Assembly: GCA_038198445.1 (NCBI GenBank)
Contig: JBBPZZ010000013.1
Coordinates: 1-64,000 of the forward strand
Direction: 5' to 3'
DNA from: JACDDK01 sp038198445
GTDB lineage: Bacteria > Actinomycetota > Rubrobacteria > Rubrobacterales > Rubrobacteraceae
DNA: 64,000 nucleotides
The notes beneath the pieces are model-generated. The model was given only the letters and a program-made list of their open reading frames with translations, had not been told where the DNA came from and did not search any database. The position numbers and the translations under genes were made by a program. Below are positions 6,251 to 15,906 of the stretch, in pieces (the stretch's first letter is position 1; each line of letters begins with the position of its first letter).

Positions 6251-8029
6251 GTGGAAAATATCGAGCGTACGCGCAACTTCTGCATTATCGCGCACATTGA
6301 TCACGGCAAGAGCACTCTTGCGGACCGGCTGCTGGACATTACGGAAGCCGTGCCGGAGCGTGAGCGTATGGCCCAGATCCTGGACACCATGGACCTGGAG
6401 CGCGAGCGCGGAATCACGATCAAGGCGCAGGCCGTCCGCGTACTCTACAAGCGCGGCGACGGCGACTGGAACCTGAACCTGATCGATACTCCTGGCCACG
6501 TGGACTTCGCCTATGAAGTCTCACGAGCTATAGCTGCCTGTGAAGGCGCGCTCCTGGTCGTGGACGCGAGCCAGGGCATCCAGGCTCAGACGCTGGCTAA
6601 CCTCTACCTGGCGATGGAGCACGACCTGGAGATCATCCCCGTCCTCAACAAGATCGACCTGCCAATAGCCGACGTGCCCGCCGTGACGGAGGAGATCGTC
6701 GAGCTTCTGGGCGTGGACGAGGAGGACATACTCAAGATCTCCGCCAAGACCGGCGAGGGCGTCACCGACGTGCTGGACGCTATCGTGGAACGCGTCCCGG
6801 CTCCCCACACTGTTCAGGACGAGACCCGCGCCCTCATTTTCGACTCCTACTACGACCCCTACCGGGGCGTCGTCTCGCTTGCCCGCCTCTTCGATGGCGA
6901 GTTGAGGAAGGGCGAGAAGGTCCGCGCGATGGGCAGCGAGGAGCAGTTCGAGCTTCTGGAGATCGGATGCTACTCGCCGAAACCTACTGCTTTGCCCGCG
7001 CTCGGGGCGGGCGAGGTCGGCTACATCATCGCCGGTCTGAAGGATATCGAGGCCGTACGCGTTGGCGATACCGTTACGCGCGTTTCCGATCCTGCCACCG
7101 AGCCGCTTCCCGGATACGCCCAGGCGCTACCGACGGTATTCAGCGGGCTCTATCCGACAGAGGGTGACGACTTCGAGCGGCTGCGGGACGCCCTCTCTAA
7201 GCTCCAGCTCAATGACGCCTCACTGTTCTTCGAGCCGGAGAACTCGCGGATGGGGTTCGGCTTCAGGTGCGGCTTCCTGGGACTCCTGCACATGGAGATC
7301 GTCCAGGAGAGGCTGGAGCGGGAGTTCAGCCTGGATCTCATCGCATCTTCGCCAAGCGTCAAGTATGAAGTTGTGATCGAAGGCAAGACTGTAGAGGTCA
7401 CAAATCCGAGCGACCTGCCGGAGGTCTTCGATGAGATCCGGGAACCCGTAGTTCGCGCGACGGTCATCTGTCCGAAAGAATACGTTGGGGCGGTGATGGG
7501 CCTGTGTCACGAGAAGCGTGGAATATCGGTCGGGATGGAGTACATCTCCACGCGGCGCGTGCAACTCACTTATGACCTGCCGCTCGCGGAGATCATCACG
7601 GACTTCTTCGATGCGCTGAAGAGCCGCACGAAGGGCTACGCCTCCTACGACTACGAGCCAAAAGGTTACGAAGTCGCGGACCTGCTAAAGGTCGAAGTGA
7701 TAGTTTCGGGAGATGTCGTGGATGCGCTCTCGATCATAGTCCACCGCGACAAGGCTTACTATCGTGGGCGAGCGCTAGTCGAGAAACTGAAGGAGCTAAT
7801 CCCGCGCCAGCAGTTCGAGGTACCTATTCAGGCCGCGAACGGGAAGCGGATCATCGCTCGCGAGACGGTCCGGGCCTACCGCAAGGACGTTACGGCCAAA
7901 TGCTATGGTGGCGACATAAGCCGTAAGAAGAAGTTGCTGGAGCAGCAGAAAGCCGGTAAGCGCCGGATGAAGCAGGTCGGGAGCGTCGAGATACCGCAGG
8001 AAGCGTTCCTGGCCGCGTTGCGGATCTGA
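6251..8029 (+). CDS. lepA: Elongation factor 4 (LepA GTPase)
   Basis: 592 residues, full length, GTG start. GTPase motifs: AHIDHGKS (14-21), DTPGH (79-83), NKID (133-136). EF-G-like domains II, III and V follow, and the LepA-specific C-terminus ends with RKKKLLEQQKAGKRRMKQ. It acts on stalled or mis-translocated ribosomes and affects initiation/assembly. It is divergent from rpsT and followed by hrcA, a common gene order in Gram-positive bacteria. Confidence 0.96.
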   Translation: MENIERTRNFCIIAHIDHGKSTLADRLLDITEAVPERERMAQILDTMDLERERGITIKAQAVRVLYKRGDGDWNLNLIDTPGHVDFAYEVSRAIAACEGALLVVDASQGIQAQTLANLYLAMEHDLEIIPVLNKIDLPIADVPAVTEEIVELLGVDEEDILKISAKTGEGVTDVLDAIVERVPAPHTVQDETRALIFDSYYDPYRGVVSLARLFDGELRKGEKVRAMGSEEQFELLEIGCYSPKPTALPALGAGEVGYIIAGLKDIEAVRVGDTVTRVSDPATEPLPGYAQALPTVFSGLYPTEGDDFERLRDALSKLQLNDASLFFEPENSRMGFGFRCGFLGLLHMEIVQERLEREFSLDLIASSPSVKYEVVIEGKTVEVTNPSDLPEVFDEIREPVVRATVICPKEYVGAVMGLCHEKRGISVGMEYISTRRVQLTYDLPLAEIITDFFDALKSRTKGYASYDYEPKGYEVADLLKVEVIVSGDVVDALSIIVHRDKAYYRGRALVEKLKELIPRQQFEVPIQAANGKRIIARETVRAYRKDVTAKCYGGDISRKKKLLEQQKAGKRRMKQVGSVEIPQEAFLAALRI

Positions 8030-8073
8030 GTTCCCTGGGCCGAACAGGTACTCATGGTAAAATCCGAGGCGTC

Positions 8074-9102
8074 ATGAACGTCCCAGACATCTCCAGCAGA
8101 CAGCACGCCTTGCTCCTGAAGACGCTAGAGATCTACATCTCGACCGGGTCTCCGGTAAGTAGTCATGCTCTTGCTGATGCGATAGACGCGAGCAGCTCGA
8201 CGATCCGGGCGGACCTCGCCGACCTTGAATCCCGTGGTCTCCTGACGCACCCTCACACCTCCGCCGGGCGCGTCCCGACGGATGCCGGATACCGTTACTA
8301 CGTGGACGCTCTACTGGCGGAGAAGGGGCTGGAGCCTACTTCGTTCGAGGCTCCGGAGGGTTACGGGAACGTGGACGAGCTGCTACAAGGCGTCTCCGAT
8401 GGGATGAGCGAGGTGACGCGGCTTCTGGCCGTGGTGGCGGGACCGAGCGCTCTCGGCGACTCCCTAAAGCGGGTGGACTACCTGCCGGTGCGGGAAGATA
8501 CGGTCTTGCTGGTCGTCTCGATGGAGAGCGGAGCCTCCACTAGCGCGACGATAACTCTGCCGCCTGCGATCGAAGAGGAGGAGCTGCGCGAGATTTTATC
8601 TTCCCTCAACTCCTGGATTGGTGGGCGAACTCTCGGGATGGACCTGGAGCTGAACCTCGCCGCTCGTAAGGCGCTCTCGGACTACAACCCATTCGTGGTA
8701 GGGGCGGTGATCGAAGCCGTCGAGGTCCTCGGTAGGGCAACTGAGCGCGGCGTGTTTATCCAGGGCGCTTCGGCGCTCTTGGCAAGGCTCGACGATTTGG
8801 ACCCCGGAAGCCTCTCGGCCGTTATCGAGGTCTTCGAGCGCCGGCGCTGGCTACTCCGCCTTATGAGCAACGCGCTGCGGCGTTCGGTGTCGAGCAGCGG
8901 CGTGGTCGTCTCGATAGGCGCGGAGACCGGCTTCCACAACCTGATGGGTACGAGTCTCGTCGCCGCCGCCTACAACCACGGAGAGCGTCCCTACGGGGTG
9001 GTCAGTTTGATCGGCCCGAAGCGCATGGATTACGACTCGGCTATCTCCACCGTCCGCTCCGCCGCCGAAGCCCTGACCTACTGCTTGAACACAAGGTTCT
9101 AG
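8074..9102 (+). CDS. hrcA: Heat-inducible transcription repressor HrcA
   Basis: 342 residues. N-terminal winged helix (RQHALLLKTLEIYI, then SSSTIRADLADLESRGLL and HPHTSAGRVPTDAGYRYYVD) followed by the GAF-like dimer domain and the C-terminal segment with IGAETGFHNLMGTSLVAAAY. HrcA represses chaperone operons at CIRCE dyads and is refolded by GroEL. I see no CIRCE element (TTAGCACTC-N9-GAGTGCTAA) upstream, so this operon itself may not be a target. dnaJ begins at the base after its stop. Confidence 0.95.
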   Translation: MNVPDISSRQHALLLKTLEIYISTGSPVSSHALADAIDASSSTIRADLADLESRGLLTHPHTSAGRVPTDAGYRYYVDALLAEKGLEPTSFEAPEGYGNVDELLQGVSDGMSEVTRLLAVVAGPSALGDSLKRVDYLPVREDTVLLVVSMESGASTSATITLPPAIEEEELREILSSLNSWIGGRTLGMDLELNLAARKALSDYNPFVVGAVIEAVEVLGRATERGVFIQGASALLARLDDLDPGSLSAVIEVFERRRWLLRLMSNALRRSVSSSGVVVSIGAETGFHNLMGTSLVAAAYNHGERPYGVVSLIGPKRMDYDSAISTVRSAAEALTYCLNTRF

Positions 9103-10239
9103 GTGGCTGCGAAGCGCGACTACTACGAAGTGCTAGGCGTGTCCCGAGAGGCCTCGGACCAGGAGATCAAAAAAGCCTACCGCCGCCTCGCCCGCGACCA
9201 TCACCCGGACGCAAACCCCGGAGACTCCGGCGCCGAGGACCGCTTTAAGGAACTGACCGAAGCCTACGAAGTCCTCTCCAACTCCGAGTCTCGCCAGGCT
9301 TATGATACCTACGGACACCAGGTACCTCGTGGCGGAGGAGCGGGTGGCTATCCGGGCGGTGACCCGTTCGGCGGCTTCCAGGACATTTTCGAAGCCTTCT
9401 TCGGCGACCGATTCGGGGATGGCGGTTCCTTCTTCGGCTCAACCGGCGCCCGCGGCCCGAGCCGCGGCGCTGATACTGAAGTTGAGGTGGAGGTGGAGCT
9501 TCGCGAGGCTGCCTCGGGGACGGAGCGTGAGGTCAAGGTCCAGACTGTAAGGAACTGTCCGGTATGCGATGGAGTAGGCGGCACCGAGTCTCATGTGTGC
9601 GGCGCCTGTGGAGGCGCGGGCGCGGTTCGGACGGTGCGCCAGAGTATCCTGGGGCAGATGGTGAGCACCCAGACCTGCCCCGACTGCTCGGGGCGCGGCA
9701 GGATCGTCGACGTATACTGCAACAACTGCCGGGGTAGCGGCAGGACCTCCGAGGTCGAAGCACGGATGCTACGGATACCGTCCGGCATCGAAGACGGTAT
9801 GAGATTACGCATCTCAGGAGCGGGCCACGCAGGGGAGCCAGGGGCGCCTTCGGGGGACCTGTACGTGACTGTCAGAGTGAAGGAAGACCCGGAGTTGATG
9901 CGGGATGGCGACGACCTCATTCACCGCATGAGGGTCAACTTCGTCGAGGCGGCGCTTGGAACGGAGGTCGAGGTTCCGACGTTGGATGGCGCTTCCGCGG
10001 TGCGAATAGAGCCGGGTACGCAGCCAGGTACGACACTGCGTATGCGGGGTGATGGAATGCCGCGTCTCCGTGGAAGGGGGCGAGGCGACCTTAAGGTGGT
10101 CGTGGACGTGATGGTGCCGACCCGTTTGACGGGCGAGCAGCGGGAGCTTCTGGAAAAGTTCGAGGCCGCGAGTGGGGAGGAGACCTACAACGGCGGCGGT
10201 GGTACGTTCTTCGACCGGTTGAGGGGTGTTTTCCGATAG
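9103..10239 (+). CDS. dnaJ: Chaperone DnaJ
   Basis: 378 residues, GTG start directly after the hrcA stop. J-domain with H34-P35-D36; a Gly/Phe-rich linker (about 75-120); four zinc-finger repeats (CPVCDGVG, CGACGGAG, CPDCSGRG, CNNCRGSG); then two substrate-binding barrel domains. It delivers unfolded proteins to DnaK and stimulates its ATPase. dnaK and grpE are not in the window, so this hrcA-dnaJ pair is likely a second, separate chaperone locus. Confidence 0.96.
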   Translation: MAAKRDYYEVLGVSREASDQEIKKAYRRLARDHHPDANPGDSGAEDRFKELTEAYEVLSNSESRQAYDTYGHQVPRGGGAGGYPGGDPFGGFQDIFEAFFGDRFGDGGSFFGSTGARGPSRGADTEVEVEVELREAASGTEREVKVQTVRNCPVCDGVGGTESHVCGACGGAGAVRTVRQSILGQMVSTQTCPDCSGRGRIVDVYCNNCRGSGRTSEVEARMLRIPSGIEDGMRLRISGAGHAGEPGAPSGDLYVTVRVKEDPELMRDGDDLIHRMRVNFVEAALGTEVEVPTLDGASAVRIEPGTQPGTTLRMRGDGMPRLRGRGRGDLKVVVDVMVPTRLTGEQRELLEKFEAASGEETYNGGGGTFFDRLRGVFR

Positions 10240-10277
10240 GTACGGAGGTATCTCGCTCCCCCATAACGCGCGTCTTC

Positions 10278-10979
10278 GTGAGCTCCGCGCTGGAGGCGGG
10301 TGAGGCGCTGACTCTGCCGGAGAGTGAGGCGCACCACGTCTCGAAGGTGCTGCGCGGGCGTGTGGGGGATACGTTCGAGGTTGTGGACTCCGGCGGGCGT
10401 CTGTTCATCGCCGAAATTCGGGAGAGAGACGAGGCGATAGTCACCGGGGAGCTTGCTACGTCCGCCGGGATGGAGATCGAAGTGTCCCTGTATCAGGCGG
10501 TGCCGAAGGGGCGGCACATGGACCTCGTGTTCGAGAAGGCGACAGAACTTGGCGTGAGCCGGGTGGCGCCGCTCGTGACGGACCGGGGGGTAGTGAAGTT
10601 GGATGGCGAGGCGAAGGCCGGACGTTGGAGGCGGGTAGCCGAGGCGGCGGCCAGGCAGTCGTTGCAGCTTCGTGTGCCGGAGGTTTCGGACCCCATGCCG
10701 TTCTCCGAAGCCGTGGCGGAGGCGGGGGACAATGGGATTCTGCTACACAACGCCGCCGGTCTTGAGCAGATCGAGGGCTGCGTGGAGGGTCGCGCTGTGA
10801 GCCTGTTAGTGGGACCCGAGGGTGGATGGAGCGAGGGCGAGATCCGGCTGGCGGAGGAGGCCGGGATGAGAATGGCGCAGCTCGGACCGTACAGGTTGCG
10901 GAGCGAGACGGCGGGGATAGTAGCGGTGGCGCGGGCCCGGGCTGCTCTGGAGAGATTGAGCAGGGAGGCGGGGCTGTGA
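10278..10979 (+). CDS. rsmE: 16S rRNA m3U1498 methyltransferase
   Basis: 233 residues from the first in-frame standard codon (GTG at 10278). PUA-like N-terminal domain (SEAHHVSKVLR) and a SPOUT methyltransferase domain with LLVGPEGGWSEGE and LGPYRLRSETAG, the knot motifs. It methylates U1498 in the decoding region of 16S rRNA. Oddity: the expected first strand (ITRVFV) is encoded just upstream of 10278, together with a good ribosome site GGAGGT at 10244-10249, yet no ATG, GTG or TTG lies between. The true start may be a non-standard codon near 10263. Confidence 0.9.
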   Translation: MSSALEAGEALTLPESEAHHVSKVLRGRVGDTFEVVDSGGRLFIAEIRERDEAIVTGELATSAGMEIEVSLYQAVPKGRHMDLVFEKATELGVSRVAPLVTDRGVVKLDGEAKAGRWRRVAEAAARQSLQLRVPEVSDPMPFSEAVAEAGDNGILLHNAAGLEQIEGCVEGRAVSLLVGPEGGWSEGEIRLAEEAGMRMAQLGPYRLRSETAGIVAVARARAALERLSREAGL

Positions 10980-11041
10980 ACTCTTCGGACCCGGTTTCAC
11001 CTCCATCTACACGTATTGGGCGGGAAAAGGATAGTGATGCC

Positions 11042-11485
11042 ATGAGCATAGCGGAGCGGATACAGCAGGACACGAAAGACGCGATGAAGAGCCGGGACCG
11101 GCGGCGCACGGAGACGCTGCGGATGCTGAACGCCGCGCTCAAGAACCGCGAGATAGAGGCCGGGAAGCCTCTCACGGAGGATGAGGAGCAGGCGGTGCTC
11201 AAGAAGCAGCTCAAGCAGCGTGAGGAGTCCGCAGATGCGTTCCGCAAAGCCGGGCGCGAGGAACGGGCCGAGTCCGAGGCCATGGAGGCGGAGGTGGTGC
11301 GCGAGTACCTCCCGGAGCCGCTCTCGCAGGAGGAATTGGAGCGCATCGTGGATGAGGCGATAGAGGAGACCGGGGCGTCCAGTATGAGGGAGATGGGGGT
11401 GGTCATGGGACGGGCGACGGCGCTCGCCGGGGGCAGGGCCGAGGGCCGGGAGCTATCGGCCCTGGTAAGAAGCAGGTTGCAGTAA
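11042..11485 (+). CDS. GatB/YqeY domain protein
   Basis: 147 residues from the ATG at 11042, which fits the family start (IAERIQQDTKDAMKSRD). All-helical YqeY fold: LRMLNAALKNREIE, then KQLKQREESADAFRKAGR, then EYLPEPLSQEEL and the C-terminal MGVVMGRA...GRAEGRELSALV. Its tail resembles the tRNA-binding end of GatB, but the protein stands alone and its role is not established. It is positioned between rsmE and phoH, as in many Gram-positive genomes after rpsU. Confidence 0.88.
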   Translation: MSIAERIQQDTKDAMKSRDRRRTETLRMLNAALKNREIEAGKPLTEDEEQAVLKKQLKQREESADAFRKAGREERAESEAMEAEVVREYLPEPLSQEELERIVDEAIEETGASSMREMGVVMGRATALAGGRAEGRELSALVRSRLQ

Positions 11486-11508
11486 CGGATTCATTTGCGG
11501 ATACTTCC

Positions 11509-12492
11509 GTGAGAGGAGGAGAGACGGACACCACTACGGGTAGCCAGGTAGAAGCCAAGATCGTCATACCGCCGGGACGCATGTTCGAGGTCTTCGGAGA
11601 GCGTGACGCGGTCCTGAGGCGGGTCGAGGAGTTGGTCGAGTGCGAGGTCATCGTGCGGGGGAATGAGATCCTGCTTCGCGGCACGGAGACCGCCGTGGAC
11701 CGGGCCGAGGTCGTCTTCGACGGCCTCGTGGGGCTGGCCGAGGACGGCCATCAACCCGCACCGGAGACGGCGGAGCGCCTGTACAAGATGGGCGTCGAGG
11801 GCGGCGGGCGTGAGGTTCTCGGGGACGTCATCCTCACGCATCGTGGACGGCGCGTGGCCCCCCAGACCCGAAACCAGAAGGCTTACACGGACGCTATCCG
11901 GAGCAACTCTGTCGCGTTCGGAATCGGGCCGGCGGGTACGGGAAAGACGTACCTGGCGGTCGCGCTGGCCGTGGACGCGCTCAGCAGGGGAGAGGTGTCG
12001 AGGATCATACTGACGCGCCCGGCGGTCGAGGCGGGGGAGTCGCTAGGGTTTTTGCCGGGAGACATGATGGCGAAGGTAGACCCGTACTTCCGGCCGCTCT
12101 ACGACGCGCTGTACGAGATGATCGACCCGGCCAAGTTCCAGGCGTACCTGGAGCGCGGTATAATCGAGATCGCACCCCTGGCGTTTATGAGAGGCCGGAC
12201 TTTGAACGACGCGTTCATCATTCTGGATGAGGCGCAGAATACGACTCCGCAGCAGATGAAGATGTTCCTGACGCGCCTCGGGTTCGGTTCCAAGATGGTC
12301 GTTACAGGTGACATCACGCAAGTCGACCTACCTAGAGGCCGCATGAGCGGTTTGCAGGACGCGCGGAGGACGCTGATCGGAGTCGAAGGGGTGGATTTCG
12401 TTAGCCTCAAGCGGGACGACATCGTTAGGAGTGACCTGGTAATGCGTATCGTGGATGCGTACGAGGGAACCGAAGGGAAAAGCGGGGCGTAG
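11509..12492 (+). CDS. phoH: PhoH-family ATPase
   Basis: 327 residues; GTG start at 11509, although a strong GAGGAGGAG lies just after it, so the start is uncertain. An N-terminal KH-like part (to about 105) is followed by the P-loop GPAGTGKT (140-147), LTRPAVEAGESLGFLPGD, a Walker B segment (FIILDEAQN) and TGDITQVDLP. PhoH proteins are RNA-linked ATPases usually found just upstream of ybeY, which is the case here apart from the HD gene in between. Confidence 0.93.
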   Translation: MRGGETDTTTGSQVEAKIVIPPGRMFEVFGERDAVLRRVEELVECEVIVRGNEILLRGTETAVDRAEVVFDGLVGLAEDGHQPAPETAERLYKMGVEGGGREVLGDVILTHRGRRVAPQTRNQKAYTDAIRSNSVAFGIGPAGTGKTYLAVALAVDALSRGEVSRIILTRPAVEAGESLGFLPGDMMAKVDPYFRPLYDALYEMIDPAKFQAYLERGIIEIAPLAFMRGRTLNDAFIILDEAQNTTPQQMKMFLTRLGFGSKMVVTGDITQVDLPRGRMSGLQDARRTLIGVEGVDFVSLKRDDIVRSDLVMRIVDAYEGTEGKSGA

Positions 12493-12514
12493 ACATGCCC
12501 GCGTGGGAGTTGCC

Positions 12515-14743
12515 GTGAAACCCAAAGAGAAAAAGCAAGAGCCCTTAGGCAAACGGGTCGACGAACTGCACCGTCCACCCACGAGGTTCGAGCGATTTCG
12601 CGCCTGGATAGAGGGTCTGCCGAAGCTCAGGTTCTACGTCGCGCTCACCGTCATCACCTGGGGCTTGCTTACGGTTCTGATCGGCCTGGACTCCCGCCCC
12701 TTCAATATTCTGGGCTTGCAAGACGACACGAACTACGAAATAGGCTCTGTCGCACAGGACGACGTATACGCTCCTCGTAGCGTTACCTATGAAGACCCCG
12801 TGGCAACGGAGGAAGCCCGCCAACAGGCCGCGAATAGCGTAGACGACATCTACTATGTCAACAACGGCATCCCCTCGCAAGTCGATAAGAACGCGCGCGA
12901 TTTCTTCGACGAAGTGCGTAAGATCCGCGGCTCCGACCGCTCGGTGACAGAGAAAACGGACCTGGTGGCGAACGCCTCTCCATCCTTCCTGCCGCAGACC
13001 TCGGCGCGTTCCCTGATATTCATCGAAGACGGGGAGCTAGACGATATCTCCCGCTACGTTACCGAGAACCTCGACGAACTCTATTCATCGACCGCGGTCG
13101 CTGACGATGCTCTCGAAAACATCCCGCCCTCCGTTATAAGTATGACGGAGGGCCGCAACCGTCTCTCCGCGGCTGCTCTCCGGGACGCTTCTGGCGAGGT
13201 CGGCTCGCTGGTCGAGGTCATCAGCAGAGAGTTCCTGGAGCCAAACTACGTCGTGAACAGGAAGGCCACGCAGGAAGCTCGGGATAAGGCGGCGTCCGAG
13301 GTAGGGGCGGTTATGGGAAGCGTCAAGCAGCAAGAGCGCGTACTCACCCGCGGCGAGGTAGTAGACCGGCAGGACATCGCGAAGCTCAAGGCCTTGCGGA
13401 TAGTACGGGACACGAACCCCTGGACGGTGCTTTTAGGTGTGGCGCTAGTCGTTGCGGCCGAGATGGGGGTGGCGTGGTACTTCCTGGAGCGCTTCGGGAG
13501 CCGTATCCTCCGTAACAACGCACTGGTTCGGGTGGTCCTGGCGGCCTCCCTGACGATACTCTTCACCGCGATGGCGCGGGCGTTCATCCTGCTCTCGTTC
13601 GATTCGCACTTGATCCCACTGGCGGGACTCTCGATCCTCGGCACCATACTTCTCGGACCGCGGCTGATGTTCCTCATGGTCGTCATCTCCGGGGTGAACG
13701 TCGGGATTATCGGGGGGAACGACTTCCTGCTGACGGCATCGCTCCTGCTCGCCTCGGGGTTCGCTATCTACACAGTCGTCCGGGTAAGTTCCCGCCAACA
13801 ACTCTTGAAGGCGGGGTTGTTTATAGCGGCCGTGACGGCCGCGGTGACCTTCGCGGTGAGCCTTACCGGAGGCGGCAGTTTCTCCGCCGCGCTCTGGCAG
13901 GGCGTGCTCGGTTTGGGCAACGGCCTTCTCTCTTTGATGCTCGCGATGGTGCTGCTGCCGATCCTCGAAGGCGCGTTTAATATCCTCACGCCGATGAAGT
14001 TGTTGGAGCTTTCGGAGCCCAGTAACCCGTTGTTGCAGAAGCTGCTGCGAACGGCGCCGGGCACCTTCAGCCACTCGATACAGGTCGGTGTTCTCGCGGA
14101 TAACGCCGCCGAGCGGATCGGGGCCGACGCGCTGCTCGCCAGGGTCGGGGCTTATTATCATGACATCGGCAAGATGGAGCATCCGGGATACTTCATTGAG
14201 AATCAGATCGCCAAGACGAACCCTCACGCTACGCTGACTCCGGCTCTCTCCGCGAAGGTCATAAAGCGTCATGTAAAGGACGGATTGGAGATCGGCCGCG
14301 CCTGGAACCTGCCGCAGGAGATTCTGAGCATCATAGCCCAGCATCACGGAAGCACCCGCATCGAGTACTTCTACCGCAAGGCGATGGAGGAGGCCCTGGA
14401 TGGCGAGAAAGTGCGGGAGTCTGAGTTCCGCTACTCTTACGGCCTGCCGAAGAGCAAGGAAGCCGGGATAGTAATGATCGCCGACACCGTCGAAGCCACC
14501 GTGAAGTCCATCGCGAAGCCTACCCCAAAACGGATCGAAGACGTCGTATCAGACAGCATCCGGCACAAGATTGAAGACGGACAGTTCGACGAGTGCGAAC
14601 TGACGATGCGCGAGATACACGAGGTCGGAGAGGCGATCCTGGAGGCGATGGTGGGCTTCCTCGGTCCTCGCATCGAGTACCCCGACGCTCCGGACTCCGA
14701 GCCGAAAGCCGCGATCGGCAAGGCCGCTGGTAAGAGCGGCTGA
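12515..14743 (+). CDS. pgpH: 7TM-HD (PgpH-type) cyclic-di-AMP phosphodiesterase family protein
   Basis: 742 residues from the GTG at 12515, which has GGGAG 6 bases upstream; an earlier GTG (12503) and an ATG inside phoH are alternatives. One N-terminal helix, a large extracytoplasmic 7TM-HDED region (about 60-320), seven membrane helices (about 325-505), then a cytosolic HD domain with H520 and H549-D550. PgpH of Listeria hydrolyses c-di-AMP. The phoH-pgpH-ybeY order is widespread, supporting the call. Confidence 0.92.
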   Translation: MKPKEKKQEPLGKRVDELHRPPTRFERFRAWIEGLPKLRFYVALTVITWGLLTVLIGLDSRPFNILGLQDDTNYEIGSVAQDDVYAPRSVTYEDPVATEEARQQAANSVDDIYYVNNGIPSQVDKNARDFFDEVRKIRGSDRSVTEKTDLVANASPSFLPQTSARSLIFIEDGELDDISRYVTENLDELYSSTAVADDALENIPPSVISMTEGRNRLSAAALRDASGEVGSLVEVISREFLEPNYVVNRKATQEARDKAASEVGAVMGSVKQQERVLTRGEVVDRQDIAKLKALRIVRDTNPWTVLLGVALVVAAEMGVAWYFLERFGSRILRNNALVRVVLAASLTILFTAMARAFILLSFDSHLIPLAGLSILGTILLGPRLMFLMVVISGVNVGIIGGNDFLLTASLLLASGFAIYTVVRVSSRQQLLKAGLFIAAVTAAVTFAVSLTGGGSFSAALWQGVLGLGNGLLSLMLAMVLLPILEGAFNILTPMKLLELSEPSNPLLQKLLRTAPGTFSHSIQVGVLADNAAERIGADALLARVGAYYHDIGKMEHPGYFIENQIAKTNPHATLTPALSAKVIKRHVKDGLEIGRAWNLPQEILSIIAQHHGSTRIEYFYRKAMEEALDGEKVRESEFRYSYGLPKSKEAGIVMIADTVEATVKSIAKPTPKRIEDVVSDSIRHKIEDGQFDECELTMREIHEVGEAILEAMVGFLGPRIEYPDAPDSEPKAAIGKAAGKSG

Positions 14744-14760
14744 AGCCGCGAACCCAGACC

Positions 14761-15177
14761 ATGCCTTTTACTGTCGCGGTTCTCGACGAAGTTGGTTACG
14801 GCTCCCTGGATTCAGCACGCGCCACCGAGCTTTGCGAAGTGGCGTTTTCTCTGCGGAGGTTCGATACCGAACGCATCGGCGAGTTGTCCGTAGCCCTGGT
14901 TAACGAGAAGACTATCCGGGAATTAAATCTGAAATATAGAGGTATGGATCGTGCGACGGACGTACTTAGCTTTGAGATGGACGGACTATACGGAGAGATG
15001 GCTGGGGAGGTCGTGGTCTCACCAGAGAGCGCGAGCCCGGAGATGGGGGTGGAGGAGCTTGTGGTGCATGGAGCGCTCCATCTAAGCGGCATGGACCATG
15101 GCGAAGACTTCGGGTCGAGTGAGATGTGTCGAGTACAGGCGGCTATCATGGAGAAAGTCCGTGACGGAGAAGAATAA
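14761..15177 (+). CDS. ybeY: Endoribonuclease YbeY
   Basis: 138 residues. The C-terminal metal site reads HGALHLSGMDHGED, close to the family HGxLHLxGYDHxxD with Met for Tyr; all three histidines are kept. DVLSFEMD is the usual upstream strand. YbeY matures the 3' end of 16S rRNA and helps ribosome quality control. Its end overlaps the next gene by 17 bases. Confidence 0.93.
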   Translation: MPFTVAVLDEVGYGSLDSARATELCEVAFSLRRFDTERIGELSVALVNEKTIRELNLKYRGMDRATDVLSFEMDGLYGEMAGEVVVSPESASPEMGVEELVVHGALHLSGMDHGEDFGSSEMCRVQAAIMEKVRDGEE

Positions 15178-15895
15178 GACCAGGAAGAAAGGCCAGCAGG
15201 GCGTCGCCCGGAGCTTCAACCACGCCTATCGCGGTTTGATCTACGCTGTCCGCACGCAGCGGAACATGCGGATACACGTCGTGATCGCACTGTTGGTGCT
15301 GGTCGCGAGCTTGCTAGTAGGTGTGAGCGCATTGGAGTTGGCCGCACTCGTGATCGTCATAATGCTCGTCTTCGTCACGGAGATGTTCAACACCGCTTTG
15401 GAGTTCACCGTGGATCTCGTGACCCGCGAATACCATCCGCTGGCGAAGTTGGCGAAGGACGTCTCCGCCGGCGCCGTCCTCGTCACCAGCGTCGGGGCGG
15501 TACTGGTAGGATATCTGATCCTCGCGGACAACCTGGGGCCGCTCTCACTGAAGACGCTCGAAACAGTACGAAGCTGGCCCGGACACCTGACTCTGGTCTC
15601 GCTCGGCGTGGTTACGCTAGTGGTGCTTCTCGGCAAGGCGCTGACGCACTCGCCGAATTCGTTCGCCGGCGGAATGCCGTCAGGCCACGCGGCTGTGGCA
15701 TTCGCTGGGTGGGTCGCGGCGAGTTTCATCGCCGCCGAGGGCCGGTATGCGGGATTGGTATCCCTGATCGCGTTGCTCATGGCGCTGCTCGTGTGCCAGA
15801 GCCGGGTCGAGAGCGGGATACACAGCCTCTATCAGGTAGGGATGGGCGCTTTGATCGGTGTTCTCGTTACCGTCGCGATTTTTCAGATTATGTGA
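15161..15895 (+). CDS. Diacylglycerol kinase family domain fused to a PAP2 phosphatase domain
   Basis: 244 residues from the GTG at 15161. Residues about 15-130 are DgkA-like: FNHAYRGLIYAVRTQRNMRIH, then EMFNTALEFTVD and a KDVSAGAVL helix, the active core of prokaryotic diacylglycerol/undecaprenol kinases. Residues about 145-244 are a PAP2 domain with GKALTHSPNSF, PSGHAAV and SRVESGIHSLYQV, the latter two being the catalytic C2 and C3 motifs. The product could interconvert undecaprenol and its phosphate, or lipid phosphates. The fusion is known in actinomycetes and firmicutes; its substrate is not shown here. Confidence 0.85.
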   Translation: MTEKNKTRKKGQQGVARSFNHAYRGLIYAVRTQRNMRIHVVIALLVLVASLLVGVSALELAALVIVIMLVFVTEMFNTALEFTVDLVTREYHPLAKLAKDVSAGAVLVTSVGAVLVGYLILADNLGPLSLKTLETVRSWPGHLTLVSLGVVTLVVLLGKALTHSPNSFAGGMPSGHAAVAFAGWVAASFIAAEGRYAGLVSLIALLMALLVCQSRVESGIHSLYQVGMGALIGVLVTVAIFQIM

Positions 15896-15906
15896 GGGGA
15901 GACGAC

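Noticed and set aside
8030..8073. CIRCE operator before hrcA
   Set aside because: No TTAGCACTC or GAGTGCTAA arms are found in the gap.
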